A stretch of 64,000 bases of DNA from Comamonas suwonensis (GTDB lineage Bacteria > Pseudomonadota > Gammaproteobacteria > Burkholderiales > Burkholderiaceae_C), in the NCBI RefSeq assembly GCF_012844455.2, contig NZ_JABBCQ020000006.1, forward strand, positions 1 through 64,000. Reading direction: 5' to 3'. A program made the position numbers and the translations under genes. Positions 26,325 through 35,593 of this stretch are shown here, one piece after another; positions within the stretch are counted from its first letter, which is position 1, and the number at the start of each line of letters is the position of its first letter. Under the pieces are notes generated by a model. The model was not told where the DNA came from. It made no database searches and saw only the letters and a program-made list of their open reading frames with translations.

Positions 26325-27854
26325 ATGGCAATGACCATCAACACCAATATCCAGTCGCTCAACGCTCAGCGCAATCTGGGCACCTCGCAATCTTCGCTGT
26401 CCACCTCCATGCAGCGCCTGTCTTCGGGTCTGCGCATCAATAGCGCCAAGGATGATGCGGCTGGCCTGGCCATTGCCGAGCGCATGAGCGCTCAGGTTCG
26501 CGGCCTGAACCAGGCTCAGCGCAATGCCAATGACGGTGTTTCTTTGGCCCAGACGGCTGAAGGCGCACTGGGCACCATTGGTGGCAACCTGCAGCGTATT
26601 CGTGAGTTGGCTGTTCAGTCTCGCAATGCCACAAACTCTACGGAAGACCGAGCCGCACTGCAAAAAGAAGTAGCGCAGCTGACGAGCGAAATTGATCGTG
26701 TGGCCAGCACGACTTCTTTCAACGGCACTAAGCTGCTGGATGGCTCCTTCACCAGCCAAGCTTTTCAGGTGGGCGCCAATCAAGGCCAAACAATTGATAT
26801 CGCTTCGATTCAGAATTCGAGCGTTTCTCAGTTGGGTGACTGGAATAGCGTGGTTCAGGGTGCAAAGACCACAAGCGGCGCAGTACAGGCCGATGCGACA
26901 TCGACGCCCGTCACGACCACAGCTGCATTTGATTTTTCGGCGCTAGAGGCTGCCACAGGCTTTGCTGGCGGCGACGTCACCATCGGTGATAAGACAGTTA
27001 CCCTGAGCGCGATCCCTCTTGACGCCGCCAAGACGGCCCCATCTGATGATGCTGCGATGCAAAAAGCCATTGCAGACCAGATCTACAACGGCTTCAAAGA
27101 TCAACTGCCCGCCGGTGTTTCCATCGCCTACGATGGTGCTGGAAAAATAGATCTGACAAACGCCTCGTTGGACGACACAATCAAGATCGCTAAAACGGGT
27201 ACTGAAATCACTGCAGCTAATGCAACCGCAGCTGCTGGTACCGGCGCATTCTCCGCCTTGACGGGAGACAACTTCAAGATCAATGGCGTTGGAATTGAGG
27301 TCAAGGGTCAGTACAGCAGTGATCCTAATGCTCGTCGCCAGCAGCTGGTTGATGCAATCAATGGCTATACATCGCAAACCAATGTCACAGCTTCGGTTCA
27401 AGGCGACAAGGTGGTGCTGAATAGCAAGACTGGCGATATCAAGATTGAGACCGATAAGGTCGATCTTCTGGCAGCGAACGGTTTCAAGGCAGTTGATACT
27501 GCGGGCACTGTCGACGGTTACAAGGCTGCTGAAACTAAAAAAGGCTTTCAAGGCATTGATGTCTCGACCGTTGAAGGTTCTGACAACGCCATCCTGGCCA
27601 TGGACGCAGCACTGAAGTCGGTCAACTCCGCACGTGCTGACCTGGGTGCCATCCAGAACCGCTTTGAATCGGTAGTCTCCAATCTGAGCGTGAATAGCGA
27701 AAATCTCTCGGCTTCCAAGAGCCGTATCATGGACGCTGACTTTGCTTCGGAAACCGCCAATCTGAGCCGCTCGCAGATTCTGCAGCAGGCCGGTACGGCT
27801 ATGGTGGCCCAGGCCAATCAGCTGCCACAAGGCGTGCTGTCCCTGCTGCGCTAA
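26325..27854 (+). CDS. fliC: Flagellin, first copy
   Basis: This is the filament subunit. The N-terminal D0/D1 region ([38 protein letters not shown]) and the C-terminal region ([33 protein letters not shown]) are typical. The central domain (about 180-400) is variable and holds a flagellin-IN-like segment (NFKINGVGIEVKG). The length is 509 residues. AAGGAG precedes the ATG. It has its own sigma-28 promoter and terminator, so it is monocistronic. The second flagellin (28163-29761) shares the ends but not the centre. Confidence 0.96.
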   Translation: MAMTINTNIQSLNAQRNLGTSQSSLSTSMQRLSSGLRINSAKDDAAGLAIAERMSAQVRGLNQAQRNANDGVSLAQTAEGALGTIGGNLQRIRELAVQSRNATNSTEDRAALQKEVAQLTSEIDRVASTTSFNGTKLLDGSFTSQAFQVGANQGQTIDIASIQNSSVSQLGDWNSVVQGAKTTSGAVQADATSTPVTTTAAFDFSALEAATGFAGGDVTIGDKTVTLSAIPLDAAKTAPSDDAAMQKAIADQIYNGFKDQLPAGVSIAYDGAGKIDLTNASLDDTIKIAKTGTEITAANATAAAGTGAFSALTGDNFKINGVGIEVKGQYSSDPNARRQQLVDAINGYTSQTNVTASVQGDKVVLNSKTGDIKIETDKVDLLAANGFKAVDTAGTVDGYKAAETKKGFQGIDVSTVEGSDNAILAMDAALKSVNSARADLGAIQNRFESVVSNLSVNSENLSASKSRIMDADFASETANLSRSQILQQAGTAMVAQANQLPQGVLSLLR

Positions 27855-27894
27855 GCGCGAAATTCTCCCTGGCAGTGCTCTGCCAACGGTTTTC

Positions 27895-27921
27895 AAAAAG
27901 GTCTCTTCGGAGACCTTTTTT
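27895..27921 (+). terminator. Terminator after the first flagellin
   Basis: AAAAAGGTCTC (27895-27905), loop TTCG, GAGACCTTTTT (27910-27920): an 11-bp perfect stem with a UUCG tetraloop running straight into a T tract. Confidence 0.95.
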
Positions 27922-28088
27922 GCGTCTGGAGCTTTGAACTACTGTGCTCTGGGCGCTTTTCCGCGGACGGCTCAATCCCACAAATAGCGGGACTTTGGGC
28001 TGCTTTTCGGTCTTATGCATGGACTGGCTTGCCTCAACAATCTTCGTACCCGGAATACCAGACTTTTGTCGACGTTTCCGGTCACGTG

Positions 28089-28109
28089 GGCCAGCGCCGT
28101 TCGCTGGCC
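28089..28109 (+). promoter_or_regulatory. Hairpin in the leader of the second flagellin
   Basis: GGCCAGCG (28089-28096), loop CCGTT, CGCTGGCC (28102-28109) is a perfect 8-bp stem about 54 bases before the start codon. A second imperfect stem (AAACGGC with GCCGGTTT) follows it. There is no T tract, so a leader or operator role is more likely than termination. Confidence 0.45.
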
Positions 28110-28162
28110 GTGAAAACGGCTAGTACGTCGCCGGTTTACTGGCTTGAAACAGGAGCACATGC

Positions 28163-29761
28163 ATGGCAGCCATCATCAATACCAATATCCAGTCACTCAA
28201 TGCACAGCGCAGTCTGAGCTCATCCCAAAGTCAGCTGGCGACCTCCATGCAACGCCTGTCATCGGGCCTGCGCATCAATAGCGCCAAGGATGATGCCGCA
28301 GGCCTGGCCATTTCTGAGCGCATGACGACCCAGGTGCGCGGTTTGACCGTTGCGATGCGCAATGCCAACGATGGCATTTCGCTGGCGCAGACCGCTGAAG
28401 GTGCCTTGGGTTCGCTGGGTAACAACCTGCAGCGCATTCGAGAATTGGCGGTACAAGCCCGCAATGCGACAAATTCCCTGGAAGACCGTGCAGCGCTGGA
28501 TGCGGAAGTACAGCAGCTCAAAGCTGAAGTGACGCGCGTGGCACAGCAGACCAGCTTTAACGGGACCAAGCTGCTGGATGGATCCTTCACCAATATGGCA
28601 TTTCAGGTGGGCGCTAATCAGGGGCAGACCATCGATATTTCCGCAATTGTGAATGCCAATGTGGATACCCTGGGTAGTTGGGAGAGCGTGGCTGTTCCAT
28701 CAAAACTGACGGGTTCTGCAATTGCTGGCAGTAACGCAGTCGTGACCGTCCCTGCCAAAACCAGCTGGAACATTGCCGATCCGGCTGTAGATGGCTCCTA
28801 TGGCCCATCTACTCTGTCGATCAATGGCGGAACGGCCGTGAATGTCGCTGCAGTCACTGCGGTTGGAACACCGCCTGCGACCGCCGTTCAAATAGCGACT
28901 GCCAAAGACACTTTGGCAACGAATATTCAGACTGCGCTGAATGCAGCCGTTCCGAACGGGCTAGGTGCAGGTGCAGTTTCTGTGAGTGTGGTGAATGGCA
29001 AGATTGAGATCGTCAACAACACAACGAGCAGTGCGGTTGTCGCTCCGTCTGCCGGGTCCCCTCTCGGTAACACTACTCTGAGCGTGAACGCGGCAAAGAG
29101 TGTGACCTCGGGTGGCATGCCTGCAGCAAGCGTGCAAATCAATGGCGTGACACTGAATTTGCCTGCGCAGGAAAGCGCTAGCAATCGGATCAATGATTTG
29201 GTAACCCAAATCAATTCAGCAAGCACTACTCCTAAGGTGCAAGCATCCATTGTGAATGGCGCACTTTCACTAACGTCCGCATCCGGTGATGTGGTTGTCG
29301 GTTTACCCGCCCCACAAACGATCCCTGTTACCGATAACGACGTTATTGCTGCAGCGACGGGTTTGTCAGTAGGAACAACCAATGAGTCGAGCCCCCAGCG
29401 CGTCCCTGGAACTAGAGGCTTCGTAGGTGCTGAGGCTGACAAGAAAGGCTTTGCAGACCTTAATGTGCTGGATGCCGAATTTGCAGACAACGCAATTTTG
29501 GCCATGGACGCTGCACTGACTGCGGTCAATGGAGCCCGTGCCACACTGGGTGCGGTACAGAGCCGGTTTGAGACCACCGTCAGCAATCTAAGTGTCAATG
29601 CCGAAAACCTTTCCGCATCTCGCAGTCGCATCATGGATGCTGACTTTGCAGCTGAAACCGCCAATCTGAGCCGCACGCAGATCCTGCAACAGGCGGGAAC
29701 GGCCATGGTGGCTCAGGCGAATCAGCTGCCCCAGCAAGTGCTCAAGCTGCTCCAGGGTTAA
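28163..29761 (+). CDS. Flagellin, second copy
   Basis: This second flagellin of 532 residues has the same D0/D1 ends as fliC ([71 protein letters not shown]). The centre (about 180-440) differs, with two flagellin-IN-like segments ([11 protein letters not shown] and [11 protein letters not shown]). GGAG lies seven bases before the ATG. Unlike the first copy, no sigma-28 promoter is visible. It may form a minor or differently timed filament segment; a redundant copy is also possible. Confidence 0.94.
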   Translation: MAAIINTNIQSLNAQRSLSSSQSQLATSMQRLSSGLRINSAKDDAAGLAISERMTTQVRGLTVAMRNANDGISLAQTAEGALGSLGNNLQRIRELAVQARNATNSLEDRAALDAEVQQLKAEVTRVAQQTSFNGTKLLDGSFTNMAFQVGANQGQTIDISAIVNANVDTLGSWESVAVPSKLTGSAIAGSNAVVTVPAKTSWNIADPAVDGSYGPSTLSINGGTAVNVAAVTAVGTPPATAVQIATAKDTLATNIQTALNAAVPNGLGAGAVSVSVVNGKIEIVNNTTSSAVVAPSAGSPLGNTTLSVNAAKSVTSGGMPAASVQINGVTLNLPAQESASNRINDLVTQINSASTTPKVQASIVNGALSLTSASGDVVVGLPAPQTIPVTDNDVIAAATGLSVGTTNESSPQRVPGTRGFVGAEADKKGFADLNVLDAEFADNAILAMDAALTAVNGARATLGAVQSRFETTVSNLSVNAENLSASRSRIMDADFAAETANLSRTQILQQAGTAMVAQANQLPQQVLKLLQG

Positions 29762-29788
29762 TTCAGGTAACCGAGCGAAGTTCTGCAC

Positions 29789-29815
29789 TCAAGTGGCTTG
29801 GCTTTTTGCCGATAA
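29789..29815 (+). promoter_or_regulatory. Sigma-28 promoter of fliD
   Basis: TCAA (29789-29792), 15 bases, then a perfect GCCGATAA (29808-29815), starting 28 bases after the second flagellin stop. Confidence 0.85.
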
Positions 29816-29926
29816 ACCGTGTGCAGTACTGTCCACAGGTGGCAGGCTGAGTATGTCAGCCCACCGATTCAATGACGCAAACCATGTGTGCTGCGCGCGT
29901 GCGCGTTTGCGGCTAGGGAGATTTGT

Positions 29927-31369
29927 ATGGGTATCAATTCGGTGGGTATTGGCAGTGGACTGAATGTGGAGTCCATCGTCTCGCAGCTGGTGGCGCTGGA
30001 GTCCAAGCCTCTGGCCACGCTGCAGACCAAGGCCACAGGCATCAATACGCAAATTTCGGCATTCAGTCAGCTCAAATCTCAGATTGCCAATTTGCAGGAG
30101 CAGGCCGCCAAACTCACCAAGAAAGATACCTGGCTGGGCAATACCTTGACTTCGTCCAATTCGGCTGCCGTCAGCGGTACAGCCACGTCGGCTGCGGTGC
30201 AAGCCACTTATGACTTGATGGTTTCGCAAATGGCCGCAGGCCAGACGGTGGGCTCGGGTCTGGTGACCAATGGCTCAGCTTTGGGGACCGGCAAGCTGAC
30301 CATCACCATGGGGCAATGGGACAGTACCGATAAAGCGGGTGTGTCTAGCGGTTTCAAGCCCAATGACAAGGACGGCAAGGAAGTCAGCTTCACCGTGGAT
30401 ATCACGGCCGAAGATGATTCCCTGGCCAAGATTGCAGCAAAGATCAATGCCGCCAAGGGCGATGTCAGCGCTACCGTTCTCAAGGATCACACAGGCGAGC
30501 GCCTGGTGCTGCAGTCCAAGACCACGGGTGTCAATTCGGCTTTCAAGGTGGAGGCAGAGGGCGCGGGCTTGCAGCAGCTTGCGTATGACGGCGGAAATAC
30601 CGCTGGCAGCATGAGCCGATCTGTGCAGGCGCAAGACACACTCGCCACCATCAATGGCATTCAGATGGCGTCGCACACCTCCACCTTCACGGACGTGGCG
30701 GAAGGTGTGACGCTGACGGTTTCGCAAAAGTCAGTCAAAGACGCTGAGCCCGTGCGCATCACCATTGCCAATGACAGCGCAGCAGGGAAGACGGCGCTCA
30801 AGAATTTGGTGGAGTCGTACAACGCTTTGAGCAGTGCGCTCAAAACGATGACGGCTTACGACAAGGACAGCAAGACTGCCGGTACCTTGCAAGGTGACTC
30901 CACTGCGGTGAACCTGCAATCGGCTCTGCGCCGTATCGTGTCCGGCCCTGGCGGTTCAGACAGTGCGTTTGGCAGTTTGTCGCAGATCGGTCTTGCCTTT
31001 CAGGCAGATGGCACGCTCAAGATAGATGACACCAAGCTGGACAAGGCACTCAAGGACCCGGAGAGTCTGTCTCAATTTTTTGCTGTAGATGTGGAAGATG
31101 CCAACGAGGATGGTCTCGCGATTCGCTTGAAAGATTTCACGACCGGATTGCTGGCGACGGATGGAATGTTTAGTACCAAGGACACCTCACTCAAGGAGTC
31201 TTTGAAGCGCAATTCGTCGGACCAGTCTCGCCAGAGTTCGCGCATTGCGGCTTATGAAACACGGCTGCGCGCCCAGTACTCGCGGCTGGATACACAGATG
31301 GCGAGCTTGTCCGCGCTGGATACCTATATCACCCAGCAGGTCGCTTCCTGGAACAAGTCCAGCAGCTGA
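29927..31369 (+). CDS. fliD: Flagellar cap protein FliD
   Basis: FliD (HAP2) caps the filament and helps flagellin polymerise. The N-terminus GINSVGIGSGLNVESIVSQL and the C-terminus YSRLDTQMASLSALDTYITQQVASW are classical. The start is ATG 29927 with GGGAG before it. The length of 480 residues is normal. It is transcribed from its own sigma-28 promoter. Confidence 0.96.
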   Translation: MGINSVGIGSGLNVESIVSQLVALESKPLATLQTKATGINTQISAFSQLKSQIANLQEQAAKLTKKDTWLGNTLTSSNSAAVSGTATSAAVQATYDLMVSQMAAGQTVGSGLVTNGSALGTGKLTITMGQWDSTDKAGVSSGFKPNDKDGKEVSFTVDITAEDDSLAKIAAKINAAKGDVSATVLKDHTGERLVLQSKTTGVNSAFKVEAEGAGLQQLAYDGGNTAGSMSRSVQAQDTLATINGIQMASHTSTFTDVAEGVTLTVSQKSVKDAEPVRITIANDSAAGKTALKNLVESYNALSSALKTMTAYDKDSKTAGTLQGDSTAVNLQSALRRIVSGPGGSDSAFGSLSQIGLAFQADGTLKIDDTKLDKALKDPESLSQFFAVDVEDANEDGLAIRLKDFTTGLLATDGMFSTKDTSLKESLKRNSSDQSRQSSRIAAYETRLRAQYSRLDTQMASLSALDTYITQQVASWNKSSS

Positions 31370-31393
31370 ACTATCAAGCGCTGAAGATAGGAC

Positions 31394-31420
31394 TTAATTC
31401 CCCTTTGAGTCTGCCGATAA
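31394..31420 (+). promoter_or_regulatory. Sigma-28 promoter of fliS-fliT
   Basis: TTAA (31394-31397), 15 bases, then a perfect GCCGATAA (31413-31420), about 40 bases before fliS. Confidence 0.82.
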
Positions 31421-31462
31421 CAAAAGCAGTAATTTGAGAAACTGCATCTAAGGAGTGTCGTG

Positions 31463-31876
31463 ATGTTTTCCCCTGCTAATGCGCGCGCAATGTCGGCTTA
31501 CCGTCAGGTGGGTGTGCAATCCATGGTGGACAGCGCATCACCTCAGCAGTTGATCAAGATGCTGTTTGATGGCCTGCTGGCGTCTATCAATGCCGCTCGT
31601 GGCGCAATTGAGCGCGGCGATATCAGCGAGAAAGTGCGCCATATCAGCAAGGCCATACGCATTCTGCAAGAAGGTCTGCTGGGCGCTCTTGATCAGGAAA
31701 AAGGCGGTGAGCTGGCCGGCAATCTGGCCTCTCTTTATGAGTACTGCACGACACAGCTGACATTAGCCAATGCCCGCAACGATGCGCGCATGGTGGATGA
31801 AGTAGCAAACCTTGTGGGGACCGTGGCACAGGGCTGGACTGAAATAACAAATGCACCGGCTCCTGCCAGTGCTTAA
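31463..31876 (+). CDS. fliS: Flagellin chaperone FliS
   Basis: FliS binds the C-terminal helices of flagellin in the cytoplasm. Conserved segments are AYRQVGVQSMVDSASPQQLIKMLFDGLL and LYEYCTTQLTLANARND. AAGGAG lies seven bases before ATG 31463; the adjacent GTG at 31460 is too close to it. The protein has 137 residues. fliT follows after four bases. Confidence 0.95.
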   Translation: MFSPANARAMSAYRQVGVQSMVDSASPQQLIKMLFDGLLASINAARGAIERGDISEKVRHISKAIRILQEGLLGALDQEKGGELAGNLASLYEYCTTQLTLANARNDARMVDEVANLVGTVAQGWTEITNAPAPASA

Positions 31877-31880
31877 AAAT

Positions 31881-32180
31881 ATGGAGCACACATTGATCGA
31901 CTTCTACCGCGCCATTGAGGAGAGCAGTGCCAAGATGCTGCAAGCCGCTCAGGAAAAAGACTGGGACGGTGTTGCGCGCTATGAAGGCACTTGTGCCGTG
32001 CTGATTGAGCAACTGCGCTTTCGCTCTCGTGATGAAAAGCTGGCCCCCGATCTGCGCAAGGAAAAGGCACGCATCATGCAGCGCATCTTGCGCAACGATG
32101 CCCAGATTCGCGTACTGGCCGAGCCCTGGCTGGCCACTTTTGAGCACATGTTTGACGGCCAGCCGCATGTGATGCACTGA
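31881..32180 (+). CDS. fliT: FliD chaperone FliT (probable)
   Basis: This small helical protein of 99 residues (MEHTLIDFYRAIEESSAKML, then RKEKARIMQRILRNDAQIRVL) has the size, helical character and position downstream of fliS expected of FliT, the chaperone that binds FliD. Sequence conservation in this family is low, so position carries much of the weight. It is the last gene before a terminator. Confidence 0.82.
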   Translation: MEHTLIDFYRAIEESSAKMLQAAQEKDWDGVARYEGTCAVLIEQLRFRSRDEKLAPDLRKEKARIMQRILRNDAQIRVLAEPWLATFEHMFDGQPHVMH

Positions 32181-32198
32181 TCACAAAACTTCCACAAA

Positions 32199-32230
32199 AA
32201 AGCCCTGCTGCAGCAATGCAATAGGGCTTT
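32199..32230 (+). terminator. Terminator after fliT
   Basis: AAAGCCCT (32199-32206) pairs with AGGGCTTT (32223-32230), with a 16-base loop and A residues on the left and T residues on the right. It may work on both strands. Confidence 0.75.
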
Positions 32231-32264
32231 CTCTTTGGGTCTTTATTCAGATGAATATTTGGCT

Positions 32265-32310
32265 TCAAGTGCAATACCATCAATCGATAGAGTGCTATCA
32301 AATTAAAAGT
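32265..32310 (-). repeat. Dispersed repeat family A, degenerate copy between fliT and fliA
   Basis: On the minus strand TTTGATAGC, a diverged middle, TTGATGG and GCACTTGAAGCC line up with the start and end of the family pattern. The match is weak in the centre. Nothing else is supported in 32231-32404. Confidence 0.4.
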
Positions 32311-32404
32311 GCCGACCAAAGAGAAGCCGCCTGGTTCACAGATCCATATCTGCAACCACAGCGGCTGGTTTCTGAAGAGGTTCGCCAACAGCGAACCACG
32401 GCAA

Positions 32405-33124
32405 TCAATGTGCGCGCATCTTGGTGCGCAGGCGGGCAATAGCCTGGCTATGCAGCTGGCAGACACGGGATTCGGTCACGCCCAGCACAGCGGCGATTTC
32501 CTTGAGATTCATGTCGTGCTCGTAGTACATGCCCATGACGTACTGCTCGCGCTCTGGCAGGTTTTTGATGGCATCGACCAGAGCCAGGCGCAAACGCTGA
32601 TCGCGCAGCAGCGCGAAGGGATCGGCACCCGCGTCGGCGACATGGCGATCCAGATAGTCGTCACTGCCGTCAGCGTCGCTACCACCCATGTCTTCCAGGT
32701 AGACGAGCTGGGTGCCGCGTACCTTGCCCAGCAGGGACTGGTAATCGTCCAGCGCCATGCCTAGCTCGGCAGCAATTTCTGACTCCTGAGGCGAGCGACC
32801 AAGGCGCTGCTCCAGACGGTTCAGCGCATGCTCGATGTCCTTCTGACTTTTACGAGAGCTGCGGCTCATCCAGTCGCCTTCGCGTAGCTCATCAAGCATG
32901 GCACCGCGAATTCGCTGGCTGGCGAAAGTATCGAATTGCACGCCTTGCTCGCTCTCGAATCGTGACAGCGCTTCGGCCAGGCCGATCATTCCGACCTGGA
33001 TCAAGTCATCCAGCTCCACATTCGGTGGCAGTTTGGCGATCATGTGCAGGGCAATCCGACGCACAAGCGGTACATGCTGACGAATCAGCGCATCGCGGTC
33101 GAGTTGGCCTTTGGCGGTGTACAT
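32405..33124 (-). CDS. fliA: Flagellar sigma factor FliA (sigma-28)
   Basis: FliA directs transcription of late flagellar and chemotaxis genes and is held by FlgM until the hook is complete. Region 2 (HVPLVRRIALHMIAKLPPNVELDDLIQVGMIGL, FDTFASQRIRGAMLDELR) and region 4 (LPEREQYVMGMYYEHDMNLKEIAAVLGVTESRVCQLHSQAI) are clear. I prefer ATG 33124 to the TTG at 33133, which lies only three bases after GGAG. It is last in the flhB-A-F-flhG-like-fliA unit. Confidence 0.97.
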   Translation of the reverse strand: MYTAKGQLDRDALIRQHVPLVRRIALHMIAKLPPNVELDDLIQVGMIGLAEALSRFESEQGVQFDTFASQRIRGAMLDELREGDWMSRSSRKSQKDIEHALNRLEQRLGRSPQESEIAAELGMALDDYQSLLGKVRGTQLVYLEDMGGSDADGSDDYLDRHVADAGADPFALLRDQRLRLALVDAIKNLPEREQYVMGMYYEHDMNLKEIAAVLGVTESRVCQLHSQAIARLRTKMRAH

Positions 33125-33129
33125 GGCAG

Positions 33130-33987
33130 TCAATGGCTCCAGACAAGAGATTCAGGCGCAGCAGCCGCTGCGGGCTGGGTGTGCATGGGCAGGATACAGG
33201 CCGTCTTGAGCATGTGCAGTGTGAGCTGATGCAGGTCACTGGCTTGACGCCAGCGCAAACGCATGAGCACCGGTGCATCGCCCAAGTGGCGCTGCGAACA
33301 CTGTAGCAAAGCATTCAGACGCTGTAAGCGTGTCTGAGCATTTTGCTTGGCTGTGAGCACGCTGCTTTGCTGGCGACTCCAGTCGTATTTTTGCGGACCG
33401 CTTTCGGCAAGAGGAGACTCAAGCGCGGCAATCGTGCACTCCACGCCCGCAAACACGGCAAGGTGCTTGAGCTGCCGATAGCTGTCAATCAAATGCTCTG
33501 CATCGGGCGGCACGACCAGCAGCGGTTGTAGACCCTGGCCTTGCAGCAGAGGCGTCAACGCCTCACTGCTCGCATAGATGATGACCGTGGTGTAGCCGCG
33601 CACATAGGCTTGCAGCGCCGTCAACAAATCCATGCCCATTTCATCGGCCGTGGCCTTGAGCTGTTTAAGCCCTTGGCGTGCTGGCAGGCTGGCTACGGAC
33701 TGGGTATCACTGACGGTAGAGCGCAGCCCGGCCTGCGCCTGCCATGCGTGCTGCACCAGCAGCTGTGCAAGGCCAGGCGTGTGCAGGGATTCTGTCTGGC
33801 TGCCATCCAGCACCAGTACTTTTTGCCCAAGGCGTTGCAACTGGGCGCACAGCGGCCAGAGCACGGCCTGCTCTGCCGCCGCACCCGAGGCGCTTTGCAG
33901 CATGGCCAGCACGCGCAGACCAGCGGTACTCGCATCGCTGACATGCAGGGCCATGCCCTGATGCATGGGGGAGCGACGCTCAAGCAT
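33130..33987 (-). CDS. FlhG/FleN-position protein lacking the P-loop
   Basis: This gene sits exactly where flhG is expected, between flhF and fliA. Its ATG overlaps the flhF stop by eight bases (ATGCTTGA). Residues 25-62 follow the pattern of a MinD/ParA N-terminus: a strand (LRVLAMLQ), a loop, a helix, and GQKVLVLDGSQ in place of the usual VLLLDAD. Where the Walker A KGGVGKT should be, it reads SASGAAAEQ, without the glycines and lysines that bind ATP. The N-terminal DQAxxLR motif that activates FlhF is also absent. It is probably a degenerate FlhG paralogue of 285 residues. Its function is not known; a nucleotide-independent scaffold or a decaying gene are both possible, though the intact frame and coupling argue for use. 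Confidence 0.7.
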   Translation of the reverse strand: MLERRSPMHQGMALHVSDASTAGLRVLAMLQSASGAAAEQAVLWPLCAQLQRLGQKVLVLDGSQTESLHTPGLAQLLVQHAWQAQAGLRSTVSDTQSVASLPARQGLKQLKATADEMGMDLLTALQAYVRGYTTVIIYASSEALTPLLQGQGLQPLLVVPPDAEHLIDSYRQLKHLAVFAGVECTIAALESPLAESGPQKYDWSRQQSSVLTAKQNAQTRLQRLNALLQCSQRHLGDAPVLMRLRWRQASDLHQLTLHMLKTACILPMHTQPAAAAAPESLVWSH

Positions 33988-35593
33988 GGGCGGCCTCGAT
34001 GCCGTTGGCAGACGAGGGGGTGAAGAAGAAATCCAGATCCAGCGACTGCGGATCAAATGCGGATTTGACCGCTGATCGCATGGAGGCCGACACCAGCAAC
34101 TGGGCACTAGCGCGCTCCCAGTCTTCAGGCACGCGCTGGCCGTTGGTCACGCCGCGCAGCTGAATCTGGTGGCGAATCAGGGTGTCGACCGATGGACCGA
34201 TCTTCACGGCTTCATCGACCTTGGTGAGGATGGCCTGGTGCGAGCCACGGGCCTTGAAGGCCTGCATGACGTCGTCCTGCGCATCGCCTTGCGCCGCTGC
34301 GTTGACGGCCAGCAGTTGCTGCACGCCGTCGATAGCCAGCACATCCATGATTTCGTCTTTACGGGGGTCGCGCGGGGCCACACCTGTGGTGTCGATGATC
34401 ACCATTTTCTTGCTTTGCAGCAGACCCAGCAGGTCTTGCAACGCAGCCTTGTCATGGGCTTGGTGGGCCACCATGCCCAGCATGCGTGCATAGGTGCGCA
34501 GCTGGTCATGACCGCCGATGCGGTAGGTGTCCAGCGTGATCAGGCCCACAGAGGCAGGACCGTGCTTGGCGGCGCACAGCGCGGCCAGCTTGGCCGTGGT
34601 CGTGGTCTTGCCCACACCGGTTGACCCCACCAGCGCGAACACGCCACCCTGGTCGTAAATAGCGGGCTGGGCAGCATCGGTGCGCAGATTGCGCTCAAGC
34701 ACCTGCATGAGCCAGCGCACGGCGTCGCCCGCAGACAATGATGCAGGCAGGCGCTCAATCAGCGCACGCGAGAGTGTGGGTGAGTAGCCAGCGCGGATGA
34801 GCTTGTGCATCAGACTGGATTGAATGGGGTTCTGGCGCGTCTGACCCAGCCAGGTCAGGGTGTTGAAGCGCTCTTCAATCAAGTCCTTCATGGACTGCAT
34901 CTCAGCCATAAAGTTCTGAGGAGCCGCTGCGGGCGCAGCCTTGGCGATGCTTTCCTTGGTCTGAATCGGCTCGGGGCGCATCGGGTTATGGCGTGCCACC
35001 CCCGCATTGGCAGCAGCGGCCTTGGTAGCCATCGCAGGGCGTTCGCTGTTGCGATCCTGCACCCTCTGGGCGAAAGTGGGTAGGGCATCACTGCTCTCCA
35101 GCGAGGATTCGTGGCGGCGGCGCAGCATGCGTTCGCGCACATAGTCCTGGAAGGTCAGCGTGCTCATGGAGAGCTCTTCTACATCGTCCTGCACGGAGTG
35201 CTGGGCCAGTTCCTTGATGGGCTTGACTTGCGCGGCCTGGCTCTGCACCTGGCTTTTCATTTCTCGTGCCTGCTCTTCCTTGGCAGTCTGGCGGGCCAGC
35301 ACATGGTCTAGCGTGCTCATGCCTTCGCTGCGGCTTTCGGCGCGCTTGGGCGCACGTTCTTTGCGCAAGCCCATGCTTTCATCAGCGGCACGGCGCTCCA
35401 GTGCTTGCTGCAGGGGAGAGCTGGTTTCAAGACCAGCGTCCATATCCTTCAGCGTTTCTTCAGCCGTCGCCATGACTTCCACGCCATCAGGCGTCTGACG
35501 GTTGGAGAGAATCAGGGTGCCGTCGCCAAAAACCATGCGCGCCTTGGCCAGTGCCTCACGGGCGGTCGGGGCGTAAAAGCGTTTGATGTTCAT
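33980..35593 (-). CDS. flhF: Flagellar placement GTPase FlhF
   Basis: FlhF is an SRP-type GTPase that sets the site and number of polar flagella. The GTPase P-loop GSTGVGKT is at residues 323-330, with LITLDTYRIGGHDQL and MVIIDTTGVAPRD (G3 region) and ILTKVDEA (G4) following. The N-terminal B domain of about 230 residues is long and charged. The length is 537 residues. It overlaps flhA by four bases. Its presence suggests polar flagellation. Confidence 0.96.
   Translation of the reverse strand: MNIKRFYAPTAREALAKARMVFGDGTLILSNRQTPDGVEVMATAEETLKDMDAGLETSSPLQQALERRAADESMGLRKERAPKRAESRSEGMSTLDHVLARQTAKEEQAREMKSQVQSQAAQVKPIKELAQHSVQDDVEELSMSTLTFQDYVRERMLRRRHESSLESSDALPTFAQRVQDRNSERPAMATKAAAANAGVARHNPMRPEPIQTKESIAKAAPAAAPQNFMAEMQSMKDLIEERFNTLTWLGQTRQNPIQSSLMHKLIRAGYSPTLSRALIERLPASLSAGDAVRWLMQVLERNLRTDAAQPAIYDQGGVFALVGSTGVGKTTTTAKLAALCAAKHGPASVGLITLDTYRIGGHDQLRTYARMLGMVAHQAHDKAALQDLLGLLQSKKMVIIDTTGVAPRDPRKDEIMDVLAIDGVQQLLAVNAAAQGDAQDDVMQAFKARGSHQAILTKVDEAVKIGPSVDTLIRHQIQLRGVTNGQRVPEDWERASAQLLVSASMRSAVKSAFDPQSLDLDFFFTPSSANGIEAAHA

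Larger units (their letters stand above)
27855..28162 (+). other. Intergenic region between the two flagellin genes
   Basis: No gene is supported. After the terminator of the first flagellin, the remaining 240 bases should contain the promoter of the second. I find no good sigma-28 match and only a poor sigma-54-like GG-N10-GC near 27990. A perfect hairpin lies at 28089-28109. Confidence 0.7.

Noticed and set aside
27985-28005. Sigma-54 promoter for the second flagellin
   Set aside because: There is a GG-N10-GC spacing, but the -24 element matches the consensus poorly, so it is not supported.
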